DNA from: Heligmosomoides polygyrus polygyrus
Lineage: Eukaryota > Nematoda > Chromadorea > Rhabditida > Heligmosomidae
Reading direction: 5' to 3'
DNA length: 64,000 nucleotides
Assembly (NCBI GenBank): GCA_947396885.1
Contig: OX377202.1
Location: 5,456,001 to 5,520,000 of the forward strand
Below are positions 44,550 to 54,782 of this stretch, one piece after another; the first letter of the stretch is position 1, and each line of letters begins with the position of its first letter. The notes under the pieces are model-generated. The model was not told where the DNA came from, did no database searches, and worked only from the letters and a program-made list of their open reading frames with translations. The position numbers and the translations under genes were made by a program.

Positions 44550-44613
44550 CCTGGTGTCGACTTCGCTCGAAACACGCTGATGAACTGAACTATTGAACAA
44601 CCCGGACTGGTCC

Positions 44614-46563
44614 TATACAGGGTGCCTCAAAAGATGTATACGCTGTTTGCGAGGCGATAACTTTCAAGAAAGTGAAGAAGTTAAGGGTTCGCTTAATAAA
44701 ATAGAAATTTTCTGACATATGAGCGGTATGGATTGCGCCATACACTCGTCCGTACTCTGTCATTTTACACTCGATGGATTGTTCTTTGCTAGAATACTTG
44801 CTATAAAAGATCCAAAACCTTGCACTTCTGGCTCGATTCATTGTGCATGCTTATTACAGTCTTGTTACTACTTGGCCAAATTAACCTGTGCTGTGCTTCC
44901 TTTAAGATTTAGAACTTGACAGTCATGTGAAAAACACGCGACATGTGAGTTTATTGGTTACACAATTTAAATGTGAACAGGAGCCCCGTTTTCCAAGACG
45001 GGTTCTGTTGAGTGGTGAAGCAACATTCAAGCTCGAATGGAGAGCTTAATCGGCGCAACAGCAGCTACTAGTAGACGGAAAACGTTAAAAGAAGCACCGC
45101 ACAAGTTAATGTGGCCATGTAGTGACAAGATTGTAACAAGCATTCCGACCATGCACAATCAATCGAGTATGACATGCAAGGTTTCAGGCGGGTGCATGGC
45201 GCAATCTTGACCATTTACACGCCACAGAAATCTAGTTACCTTGTGCCTTCATATGAGTCTCGAACATCTTCAAAAGCTTCACTAGCAACAATGTTAGAAC
45301 CTTTCAAACAGTACCTGCATTGTTGAGGATACTCGGCACTGTTGTACTTTCACAGCTCCAGAGGTCGAGGAGTGGTCGAATTTTTTTGCCCAAACTTCGT
45401 CTAGGGGTGCTGATCACGAATCTGACATACGTTTTCGAAATTCCGGACGATTACGGTAGGTTACGGTAGGTACGGGTGACTAAGCCTGTCGAGGTCATTA
45501 TCTCATGGTCAGATTTAGCCCAAACTTCGCCTAGACGGTTGGGTTATTTGGGTGCTGATCACGAATCTGACATCCGTTTTCCGTTTTACGCTGGAGTACG
45601 GTTGCTACGGGTAAGCTTGAAGTCGCGCAGTTCCTCCTGGGGGTTGTGGAACAGTGCTTGTAGGGCCATGATGCTAAGATGCTATCTCTCGATTAAGCCT
45701 TCGCCTATCAAAGAGTTTTTATCGAAAAATGGTTTCCCGCTAATTTGCGCACTTTCTGGAGATCGCTGCGCGACCGCTTGCATGCTGTGCCACTACCGTA
45801 GCACCACAGATAGCACATAGAGCCGATGTTTGTGCGAAATCGGTGACAATGACGTCAACTACTCGCACCTACCGTACTCCAGCGTAAAACGAAAAACGGA
45901 TGTCAGATTGTGATCAGCACCCCAAATAAACCCCCTAGGCGAAGTTTGGGCGAAATCGGTGTTTATGACCTTGGCAGCCTTAGTCACGTACCTACCGTAC
46001 CTACCGTAATCGGCCGAAATTTCGAAACCGGGTGTCAGGTTCGTGATCGCCACCCCAAATAAACCCCCTAGGCGAAGTTTGGGCGAAATCGGTGATTATG
46101 ACCTTGGCAGCCTTAGTCACCCGTACCTACCGTAACCTACCGTAATCGGCCGAAATTTCGAAACCGGGTGTCAGGTTCGTGATCAGCACCACAAATAACC
46201 CCCCCCCCTAGACGAAGTTTGAACGATTATTATTATTTTTTTTTTGGACCTCCCCTCGACCCGTGGAGTTGTGAAAGTACACCCTGCATTTTACGCAAAC
46301 CGTAGTGCGTTTTGAAGATTTTATTTAAAATTCAACCGATACGACCATTTCGTGGAGAAATTATGACAATTATTCAAGTGAAGCACAATCAATCAAGTGT
46401 AAAATGCAAGGTTTCAGGCGAGTACATGGCGCAATCCATACGATTCATATGTCAGAGAATTTTTATTCTACTATGCTTTCACATGAGTCCTTAACTTCAT
46501 CAATGTGAGCAAAGTTATCACTTTTCAAACACTGTATACATTATTTGAGACGTCCTGTATAGG
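44614..46563. mobile_element. TA-flanked element with CAGGGTG ends, interrupted
   Basis: Termini TATACAGGGTGCCTCAAAAG and its mirror TTGAGACGTCCTGTATA, arms ~150-200 bp sharing CTGACATATGAGCGGTATGG and ATTGCGCCAT. TA dinucleotides flank it, as for Tc1/mariner derivatives. 45336-46285 is nested inside. No transposase seen. Confidence 0.7.
45336..46285. mobile_element. Element related to 26749-27604, nested in the CAGGGTG element
   Basis: Arms ACTGTTGTACTTTCACAGCTCCAGAGGTC and the mirrored GTGGAGTTGTGAAAGTACA, with tandem repeats of CGAAGTTTGGGCGAAATCGG and CCGTACCTACCGTAA inside. Target duplication not clear. Confidence 0.65.
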
Positions 46564-46679
46564 GGGTGCACGGAAGAGCGGGCCAATGACTGTATATCGC
46601 GTCGCCCGCGCGCTCCTGATTGGCCAGCTCCGAGCACGGGCATGGCGAACAGGATCGATTCTCCGCCGCGCTTGCCTAA

Positions 46680-46852
46680 GGGCGTGTTCATACTTCGCGA
46701 CAAGAGCGGCAAGAGCGACAAAAGCGACAAGAGCGACTGGAGCGACTCCGGCGACGGATGTAGTGTGGAGTACGCAATTACTTACGTACACCACACTACA
46801 TCCGTCGCTCCAGTCGCTCTTGTCGCTCCTGTCGCGAACTATGAGCAGGCCC
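46680..46852. mobile_element. GGGCCTGTTCATA hairpin MITE, near-perfect palindrome
   Basis: 173 bp folding almost end to end: (AAGAGCGAC)n on the left arm pairs with (GTCGCTCTT)n on the right. TAA duplicated on both sides (46677-46679, 46853-46855). CpG-rich, non-coding. Confidence 0.85.
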
Positions 46853-47721
46853 TAACATAAACAGAACAGGAACAACAACAGTATGCCTATAACAGTAACA
46901 CAACGAACGTAAAGAACCAATTGGATACAGTCGGATCACATCCGCGTTGCAGCGCTCCTCGACATTACATCACACAGTCGTGGAGTTCCGTTGGTCGTCT
47001 CAGACACTTGTTCTGATGCCGAACCACGGATCGCATCATTGGTTCCGATGCCGTTCTCATCGCAAAATAGGCTTCTGAACCGTTTCAGGACGTTCTTGTG
47101 TCAGTCCTGTCTCCAGCTGGTAGATGCGGTCAACAGCTGGCATCCCATTTGAATTGGAACTGAACGACGTTGACACCATCTCGATCTACATACCAGAGAA
47201 TCAGCGAGTCTCCGGCCCAAGCGCAGTCTCGAAGTACGCCTAAATTGTCGGGTACTGATTGAGAATACTAATAGTATGAGGAAAACGGGACAAGTGACCC
47301 CTGTATGAGTCAGGTTCGTGCACTAGGTTCCGTTAATGTTATACTTCCATCGCCGCGCGACGCGATGCCATGCATAGAGGCCAAATCGATTGATCGCGTC
47401 GCTCGGTGTCGACGCCAGCCGGCCGGTGTGAATTGCGTGAAGCCGTGACCAATCGTGCCGCTCGGCGTCGGATCGCGTCACTTTCGAAATCGGCGCAATG
47501 CGATTGATCGAGGTGGATTAGGGTGCGGTATTGCTGCTCTAGTTGTGCTTTGCAATGGACCGGAAATCTGTGCACAATTACATGTGTGCAACTAGGCAAC
47601 TGTGCGTAATCGCATGACCGCGTCGCTGGCTGTTCAGAGTGCTCATCGTTATCCTAAACAGCGCGGCGCGATGGGAGGCACCGTTCAGTTAGATTCTTGT
47701 CGCCTGGCGACAGAAGTATAA

Positions 47722-47991
47722 GGATCCCGCACACTTCTGCGGCAACGCCGAGGCCCTATCCTTAAGGCCTTGCTTAGTGTGTACGCGACGCGCGACGCGA
47801 TGCATGCGTTGTGGCCAAATTGATCGAGCGACGTGATTGGTCAATTCGGCCACAACACATGCATCGCGTCGCGCGCACACTAAACAAGGCCTAACCATAG
47901 GGCAGGGACGCAGTGCTCGCCGCCGGCGGCGTCGCTGCCCTATCCTTAACCATAGCGGTGAGCGGCGCTGCCGCAGAAGTGTGCGGTGGCC
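47722..47991. mobile_element. CCGCAGACTTCTGCGG-type MITE with a nested MITE
   Basis: Ends GGATCCCGCACACTTCTGCG and CGCAGAAGTGTGCGGTGGCC. A 126-bp element of the TTTAGTGTGCACGCG type (47766-47891) sits in its CCCTATCCTTAACCATAGGG palindrome with TAA duplicated. The same palindrome, uninterrupted, is visible at ~27387-27412 and ~1541-1564. Confidence 0.78.
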
Positions 47992-48376
47992 TTAAGCGGA
48001 GCCTTGGACCCCGTTTATACGTCCATCGTCGGGCGACGCGATTCGATCGAAGCGATGAGTCCCATCGTGTGGCGCTGTTTTGGACGACGATGGGCACTTC
48101 GAACAGCGGGCGACGCAGTCACGCTATTACGCACTATCGCGTACTTTACGCATAATTGCGTACTACGGACAAGTGCGAGTGCACACTGCGACGATCAGCT
48201 GAGCAGGCAGCAATACCGCGCCCAATCCACCGCGATTCGACGCTGAGCGGCGCGACTGTTCGCGGATTCACGTGATTCATTCCGGCCGGCGGGCGTCGAG
48301 CGACGCGATCAATCAATTCGACCTCAATGCAAGGCCATCGCCTCTGCGTCGAAGTATAAACGAGGCCTTACCATTA

Positions 48377-48535
48377 GGCCTGTGTTACACTCCCGCGGGA
48401 GCATCCGCGGAACGTCCGCGGACGAAGGGTGCACCGCGGACGGCGGGCGTGGCGGGGCGCGGCGAATGCCCGGGTGAGGGGTCTCGACGCGATTCCCATC
48501 CATCCGCGAATGCTCCCGCGGGTATAACTCCGGCC
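48377..48535. mobile_element. CCCGCGGGAGCATCC hairpin MITE, 159 bp
   Basis: GGCCTGTGTTACACTCCCGC at the left, GCGGGTATAACTCCGGCC at the right, TTA duplicated (48374-48376, 48536-48538). Confidence 0.82.
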
Positions 48536-48852
48536 TTAGGGAACATTTAGCCATATGTTATACTCCTGCGGGAGCTTCGGCGGATGGGCGGAAATCGCGT
48601 TGGGACCCCGTATTGGATGAGGTAGCAAAGGAAGGCACATTGGGTCATTTTCATAGTCCGCGACGGCATTGACGAAAGCGACCGACCGCAGGACAAAGAA
48701 CACATATCGATTTCTGCCGGGCGATTGCTCGGTATTAATCGATCCGCATGCGTTGCACGAGCGACTCAGCCCCTCTTGTCGCTTCCGCCACTGACTATGA
48801 ACAAGCCCCACCCTTGGATGGTTAACGCCAAATGTGTGGCCCATCCCGAAGC

Positions 48853-48858
48853 TTTATT
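48853..48858 (-). promoter_or_regulatory. Polyadenylation signal of the membrane-protein gene
   Basis: AATAAA on the minus strand, 18 nt downstream of the TAG stop at 48876. It implies a 3' UTR of only a few tens of bases, normal for nematodes. The 46.5-48.85 kb MITE cluster begins right after it. Confidence 0.55.
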
Positions 48859-48875
48859 TAGTGGCACACGTTATC

Positions 48876-51800
48876 CTAAAATGTTGGAAATATGAATATA
48901 CAGGAATCGGAAACACCACCTGAGAAGAGGAACGTCTGATAGTAGCTATCCAACACTGCAGTGCAACCAGTCCTAAGGTTGTATCGAAGCGTGTAGAAGC
49001 GAGAAGGCTGAAGCACGACGACAAGAAGACGACCGTCTTGTACAGTTGATGCCATGGACAACACGCCATCCTGAAAATGCTGCGTGTGGAGCGTGAGGGA
49101 GCCTTGTTGAAATGGTATCTCACCTTGATATCCATAGCGACATACGCTAGCTCGAAGTCGGAAGTCAAATTCGTCAGCTGAACTGCTCCGTTGATGTCCA
49201 CGATGGCAAGAATGTCGGCAGATATCGCATTGTCCGGGTTCAGTGTGGTAGTAGAGAGCGACTTGTATTTAACTGGAAGTGGTCAAGTTATGGGCACAGT
49301 AGTTACGGATATTCGAGTTTCTGGTATGGTGATGTTTACAAGGAATGAGATTGCGAAGACGAAGGCTCTAATTCTGTCTGCCCTGGCACCGCACCCGAAA
49401 TCCAGAAAGGCAACTAAAACGATCAGAACGCTAAAAACGAAGAACACCTGGAACAAAAAAAACTCACAAAGCTATGTGGCTACGCAAAATTACGTTGCAA
49501 CATATGTCCTGCTATTAGGTTGGTGCATAAGTTCTCGGACATTTGATCCCTCCTGAATTGAAAGCGCATTTTCCCGCCAAATTTCTCACATGTATCAACG
49601 CGTAAATGATCGATCGATAGCGAAAGGAAAGGGCTACAAAACTGTTCCTAACATTTACTTCTGCGTTGTTAACGTCAACTATTATGGCTAAGCAATTCAT
49701 CCCAACTGAGACGCATATTCGGCACGTCATGCTATTCCTGCATCAATCTGGCCTCAATGCCAACGAGTCGTATCGTCGCCTGAAGGATGTTTACAACGAG
49801 AGTGCTCCTGCTCGAAGTACTGTGTACCAGTGGTTCTCGAAGTTTGCAGTTGGTGAATTCTCCGTTGAAGACAATGAACGAGAAGGGCTCCCGATGACAC
49901 TGGATTTGGATGGCCTCCGAAGTAGAGTGGAGGCGGACCCATACCAAACCACTCGCGAACTATCAAGCACTCTTGGTGTTAGTCACTCAACAGTTGTTCG
50001 AAGATTGAAGTCGATTGACAAGGTGCAACAATTGGGTCGCTGGGTACCTCACGACTTGACACAACATGACATGGATCGCAGAGCCGATGTCGCTCTGTCT
50101 TTCCTTACCCTCAGACGTACTCACGGTTGGCTGGACAACCTTGTCACCGGGGATGAGAAGTGGATACTCTACTCTAATTATCACCGGCGTCCAGAGTGGG
50201 TTGACGCAACTGGAGAGGCAGAGGACGTTCCGAAACCCGACCTTCACGTGAAAAAGGTGATGCTATGCATTTGGTGGAGCGTTTTTGGCGTAGAATACTG
50301 GGAGCTGCTGGACGAAGGGATGGCAGTGACGGCAGAGTTTTACGTCAACCAACTGAGGAAGTTGAGGGCCCTCCTTCAAACCACACGAGGAGAGCAAGTG
50401 AAAGTGTATTTTCAACACGACAACGTCAGACCGCATATTGCTAGAGCGACGGCGGGTCGACGGACTACGGATGGATCGTTCTTCTACATCCACCTTACTC
50501 ACCAGATCTCGCTCCTTCTGATTATCATCTGTTTTCAAGCCTTCAACGCCTGGATTGGACGGCCAGCAATCTAGGAACCAAGAGGTTGTCAAGGAGGCAC
50601 TGCTCACATTTTTCGAATCACAACCGGCCACGTTTTGGAGAAAAGGCATCCATGACTTACCAGTACGTTGGCGAAAGACAATTGATGTAAAGGGTGGTTA
50701 CTTCATATGATTTGATATTGTTGTTCGTATGTTGTGATAATAAATATTTCATGCCCCAAATGTCCGAGAACTTATGCACCAACCTAATATATCCGAGAGT
50801 TTGTCCGCTTGTCCGTGGCATTTTCAAGACGTCATGCCAAGAGCGCATGGGATCAGAAGAAGTGTCAACGACGAGGTGCTACGATCGTTTGAACTCAGGG
50901 TCTGTTCATACTTCGCGGTAAGAGCGATTCGTCGCCCGTGCAAAACATGCATATCGATTAAAACCGAGCGCGCGCCGTCGAGAAGTGTTCATACTCGAGC
51001 GCCGGCGCTGTCGCTCCAGTCGCTCCAGTCGCTCTAGTCGCTCTTGTTGCTGCTGTCGCGAAGTATTAACAGGCCCTCAGAAGACATGTGAACGGCGTCG
51101 TGCAGCGTGCGTAGGAATTGAGAAGACTTGTGAGAGACGACGTGGTGCCACATGCGTCCGGATTCAGAAGACGTGCGGCAGACTCCTTCTTAAGAGCGTT
51201 TGAATCGAGAAGATGTGTCATCGACGTCGTGCCACGTACTTCAGCATTCAGAGAGCGTGGTGCCGATTACGTCCGGATTCAGGAGACGTGTGGCAGACGT
51301 CGTGCTAAGAGCGCTTGAACCGAGAAAGCGTGTCAGTGACGTGGTGCCACGTACATGGGGATTCAGAGGACGTGGTGCCACATGCATCCGGATTCAGAAG
51401 ACGTGTGGCGGACGTCGTGCTCAGAGCGCTGAGAATCAGAAAACATGTCGTAGACAGCTGCTCTAATGGGGTGAGTATCGCCTCAGATGGACAGGTTTCT
51501 CGTCACTAATTACTAGTTACAATGACTAAACCGTTATTGATGTCTGTTGGTCGACGTCGCTGGTACGTCTTCTGTGTTCTGAATGCGGCTGAATACACTG
51601 CCTTTCTAGAGTTTGTCGGCGAAATAGGCTCAATATCAATCTTTCCATTGTTTGGTTTAGAAGTAAAGAGGACTGAAGAACTGCTGTTTCGTTCGGCCCT
51701 CAGAATCCAATTTTTTACCTTCAAGCAAACGAAAAACTGCACCCACCACTGCTTGTTTGGCCGGAACCTGACGACGGACAGCTCTGAATCGAGCCAGAGA

Positions 51801-54239
51801 ACGTGGTGCCATCCACCGAGACCCGGTGCGTCTGCACAGAGCAGGGATTGGTGCTGCTCTGCGAGGAAGTGGTGAGAAGTAGGCCGCTGTTGTTGGAGAA
51901 TACTCTGGCTTCGACCAGTTGATCGAGGAACTAAATTATGGAAGGTTTTGTGGGGAAATCTTGAACTTGAACGGTACACCATTTGCCACTCACCCCGTAG
52001 AAGACTCCCTTCATGCGACAGAAGTTGCCGACCCGCGGGCAACCCGAGCAGCAGTAGATCGTCTGCGCTTGGTCGCATCGGGGATACCTTCCGGTGAAGC
52101 AGCTGTCGTCTGCGCCGAGTACTGTGCAAGCGGTGCAATTGGAGCTGTCCAGGATTAGCACGCTCTGGTCCACAGTGCTGTTCCTGAGCAGAGAGAGGGT
52201 GCTGTTGCCATAGGCGAGCAGCTCCTGCTGGAATGTGAAAGCCCGTGTGTCTGGCACCAGGCTGGCGACAACTCCAAGGGGAACATAGTGCGACAAGGTG
52301 CCGACGACGAAGCCGACAGGATAGGGGAACGGTGTCGGAGTCGGCGGCGAGGAGGTGGACATGGTGAAGACGATCGCAGTGAAGCTGTGATCGTCGTGTT
52401 TGCCCTGGATCGCGAACACCACCACCAGGGTGATGACTATGGCGGCGATGAACAGCACAGCCAGAAGCACGATCAGCGCAATGAAGAGCGTCCTGCGGGA
52501 CAGGTTGCGGCACCACGAGCGGACCGTTCCTGAAATGAAAAGGACTGTCTTCCACTGTCTTCCAGCACTCTCCCTTTCCCTCCTCTCTCTTCCTAAGTAC
52601 CATGTCAATCGGCAGAAATGTTCCACCGCGTGTCACCGATTCTTGGCTAGTCTCACACTGTGCTAGTCTCCCTTTCCCGTTGTCCACCTCGTTCTAACAC
52701 TGTCTGTCTATTTCTCTCTCTCTCTGTCCGACTGTCCTTCTGTCTGTTTGTCCTACTGTCCGTCTGTCTGTTTATCTATCTGTCTGTCTATCTGTCTGTC
52801 TGTCTGCCTATCTGTTTATCTGTCTGTCTCTCTGCATGTCTGTCTGTCCGACTGTTTGTCTGTAGGTCTGTTCGTCTGTCTCTCTGACTGTCTGTCTGCA
52901 TCTCCGTATGTCTGATGTCTGTCTGTATATTCGTATGTCTGCTGTCTGTATATTCGTATGTCTGTCTGTCTGTCCGTCTGTCTGTTTAACTGTCTGTCTG
53001 TCTGTATATCCGTATGTCTGTCTGTCTATCTATATATCTGTCTGTCGGACTGTTTGTCTATCTATATGTCTGTCCGACTGTCTGCCTGTGTGCCTGTTTG
53101 TCTGTCTGCCTGTCTGTATTCAGTCTGTTTGTCTGTCTGTCTGCTTGCCTACCTGACTATCTGTCTGTCCGACTGTCTGCCTCTGTGTCTGTCTGTCTGT
53201 CAGTCTGTCTGTCCGACTCTCCGTCCGTCCGTCATTCAGTCAGTCAGTCAGTCTGTCTGTTTGTCTGTCTGTCCGTCTGTCTCTCTGTCTGTCTGCGTGT
53301 CCGTATGTCTGCTGTCTGTCTGTATATTCGTATGTCTGCCGTGTGTCTGTATATTCGTATGTCTGTCTGTATGTTCGTCTGTCTGTTTAACTGTCTGTCT
53401 GTCTGTATATCCGTATGTCTGTCTTTCTGTATGTCTGTCTGTCGTCCGACTATCTGTCTGTCTATCTGTCTGTCTGTCTGTCTGTCTGCCTATCTATCTA
53501 TCTGTCTGTCTGTCTATATGTCTGTCTGTCGGACTTTTTGTCTATCTATATGTCTGTCCGGCTGTCTGTCTGTGTGTCTGTCTGTCTTCAGTCTGTTTTT
53601 CTGTCTGCCTGTCTGCCTACCTGTCTATCTGTCTGTCCGACTGTCTGCCTCTGTGTATGTATGTATGTCTGTCTGTCTGTCTGTACACTTATCGACAGGT
53701 CCCACTTCTGTCCCCTACCCACCTGTCTGTCTGTCTGCATGTCTGTCTCGTGGCTTCTACCTAACACTCATTCTCTCTGTCTGCTTGTCTATCTGACTGT
53801 CTGCCTCTCTTCCTCATTGCCCGCTTCTCTCTAACACCCTTTGTCTCTTCACCAGCCCATTGTCTACCTGTACAACTCAAAATCTTTCGCTCCTGTGGTT
53901 AGTTCATCTCTTTAGGGCCATTTCCTCCTCTTCTACTTTCTCGTCTTCTCTCCCTTTCTTCCTTAATCCTCACTCGTCTCTCTTTTTCTCCATTCCTAGC
54001 TCCCTTCCCCAGCAGACCAGCCTCTCTCTCCATCTTTTCTTCTTCAAAAAAACCTTCCATTAACCTGCGATGTCCGATGAAGGAGTGGGACTAGGGCGCT
54101 GCTCAGATTCAGCTGGTTCTTGCCAAGAAACGATCCGTAGGAACTGATCCGAGCCCACTTTCGGAGATGGAAATCTGTTCTCCCTGTCGCTGGTCTTAGG
54201 CGACTGCTCACCGACCGACTCGTGACGGATTCGGCCCAT
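48876..54239 (-). CDS. Single-pass type II membrane protein, nematode family not recognised, five exons
   Basis: Exons on the minus strand: 54239-54065, 52529-51994, 51930-51747, 49272-49124, 49070-48876 (TAG). They total 1239 nt, or 412 residues, with phases 1,0,1,0 all matching. The ATG is the first after an in-frame TAA. Residues 1-70 are polar and Ser/Pro/Glu-rich and end in a basic RNLSRR. Residues ~72-99 are one strongly hydrophobic segment (TLFIALIVLLAVLFIAAIVI and on), so the larger C-terminal part should face outside or the lumen. That part has N-glycosylation sequons (NST twice, NCT, NNS, NLT) and a cysteine cluster (CCSGCPRVGNFC), then a conserved-looking exon with LNPDNAISADILAIVDINGA. 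Intron 2 is 63 nt, a multiple of three, with an in-frame stop; intron 4 is 53 nt. Introns 1 and 3 are filled with repeats. AATAAA lies 18 nt after the stop. Structure is convincing; function unknown. Confidence 0.75.
49515..50790 (+). mobile_element. Mariner transposon with intact termini, in intron 3 of the membrane-protein gene
   Basis: Terminal inverted repeats of ~30 bp: TTAGGTTGGTGCATAAGTTC at the left and its complement at the right end near 50790, each flanked by TA. The left part reads as an almost continuous transposase; the right part has frameshifts. It lies antisense to the host gene, entirely within an intron. Confidence 0.88.
49684..50690 (+). pseudogene. Mariner transposase, frameshifted near its C-terminus
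   Basis: Reads from ATG 49684 (MAKQFIPTETHIRHVMLFLH). The N-terminal helix-turn-helix pair is present (STVYQWFSKFAVGEFSVED; ARELSSTLG-like then SHSTVVRRLKSI). The DDD catalytic set is visible: first Asp in VTGDEKWILYSN, second in QHDNVRPHIA, third in PYSPDLAPSDYH. The third lies in a different frame: a shift at about 50450 breaks the protein, and a second at about 50550 is needed to reach the tail (FFESQPATFWRKGIHDLP). The 302-codon open frame 49666-50574 therefore ends in nonsense. Spacing fits the mariner D,D34D arrangement. Inactive copy. Confidence 0.85.
50835..51475. repeat. Minisatellite with ~116-bp higher-order unit, interrupted by a MITE
   Basis: Units of 31-43 bp beginning ATTCAGAAGACGTG alternate in a repeating triplet: the block GAATCGAGAAGATGTGTCAT at ~51208 recurs as GAACCGAGAAAGCGTGTCAG at ~51325. 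A related array lies at 4890-5340. It lies in intron 3 of the membrane-protein gene. Confidence 0.8.
50898..51077. mobile_element. GGGCCTGTTCATA hairpin MITE in the minisatellite
   Basis: 180 bp, ends GGGTCTGTTCATACTTCGCG and CGAAGTATTAACAGGCCC, with a 3-bp duplication TCA (50895-50897, 51078-51080). It interrupts a minisatellite unit. Confidence 0.75.
52697..53836. repeat. TCTG microsatellite, ~1.1 kb, in intron 1 of the membrane-protein gene
   Basis: Imperfect (TCTG)n on the + strand interspersed with TCTA, TCCG, TTTG and CCTG units. All + frames stay open and give Cys-Leu-Ser-Val repeats, which are not proteins. In the host transcript the repeat reads as CAGA. Confidence 0.95.
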
Positions 54240-54396
54240 ACCAGTTTACCTGAATGAGATGAAGGACTGTTAAGATCCCTCGATGAACTTGAAACCAGAT
54301 AGGCGCATATAATTATGGATAGCGTTACTGGCTTCGGTAGCGGCGCTTCTGAACTCTTCGATTTCTGTTTATAGTCACGAGAGACGTGCGCGCGCC

Positions 54397-54450
54397 GCGC
54401 GATCAAATAAGTCGCGTCGGCTCGTGCCGACGCGACTTATTTGATCGCGC
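54397..54450. promoter_or_regulatory. Perfect 25-bp hairpin upstream of the membrane-protein gene
   Basis: Arms GCGCGATCAAATAAGTCGCG... (54397-54421) and its exact complement (54426-54450) around a TCGT loop, ~158 bp 5' of the start codon on the minus strand. It may be a tiny MITE, a protein-binding palindrome or a 5' UTR hairpin; only the structure is seen. Confidence 0.5.
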
Positions 54451-54782
54451 ATATGCATCGTCCACCGGCGTTTTGCTGGGCCCATTGGCATTCTTCTCTT
54501 ATGTAAAGCCTCTCTTATAAAAATAGATATATCTTTATGCTGAAGAAAGTGCACAAAAGTTCACAAGAAAGCTTTTCTTGAAACTAGGTGTGTCCTTGAG
54601 CTTGCCTCACTTCACAGAAACCAAGACCTTGGATTGCACTCTCCGGAATCTCACAGAAAGTCTATGTTGTTTTTAAAGTTCTGTATGGAAACTTAAATAC
54701 GGACCGCTCGAAATTTCATCGAATTGAGTTCTCAAGAACTAGAGGTAGCTTCGTAGAAATCACCTACGCCACTCCAAAAGCG

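Noticed and set aside
44004..44588. 194-codon + strand frame
   Set aside because: Crosses two nested hairpin MITEs; open only because of GC-rich palindromes.
51506..52687. 393-codon minus-strand open frame
   Set aside because: Shadow of the membrane-protein exons in another frame. The real frame has a transmembrane segment, sequons and splice sites that match in phase.
52660..53834. Open frames of up to 268 codons on the + strand
   Set aside because: They are translations of the TCTG microsatellite in three frames (Cys-Leu-Ser-Val repeats).
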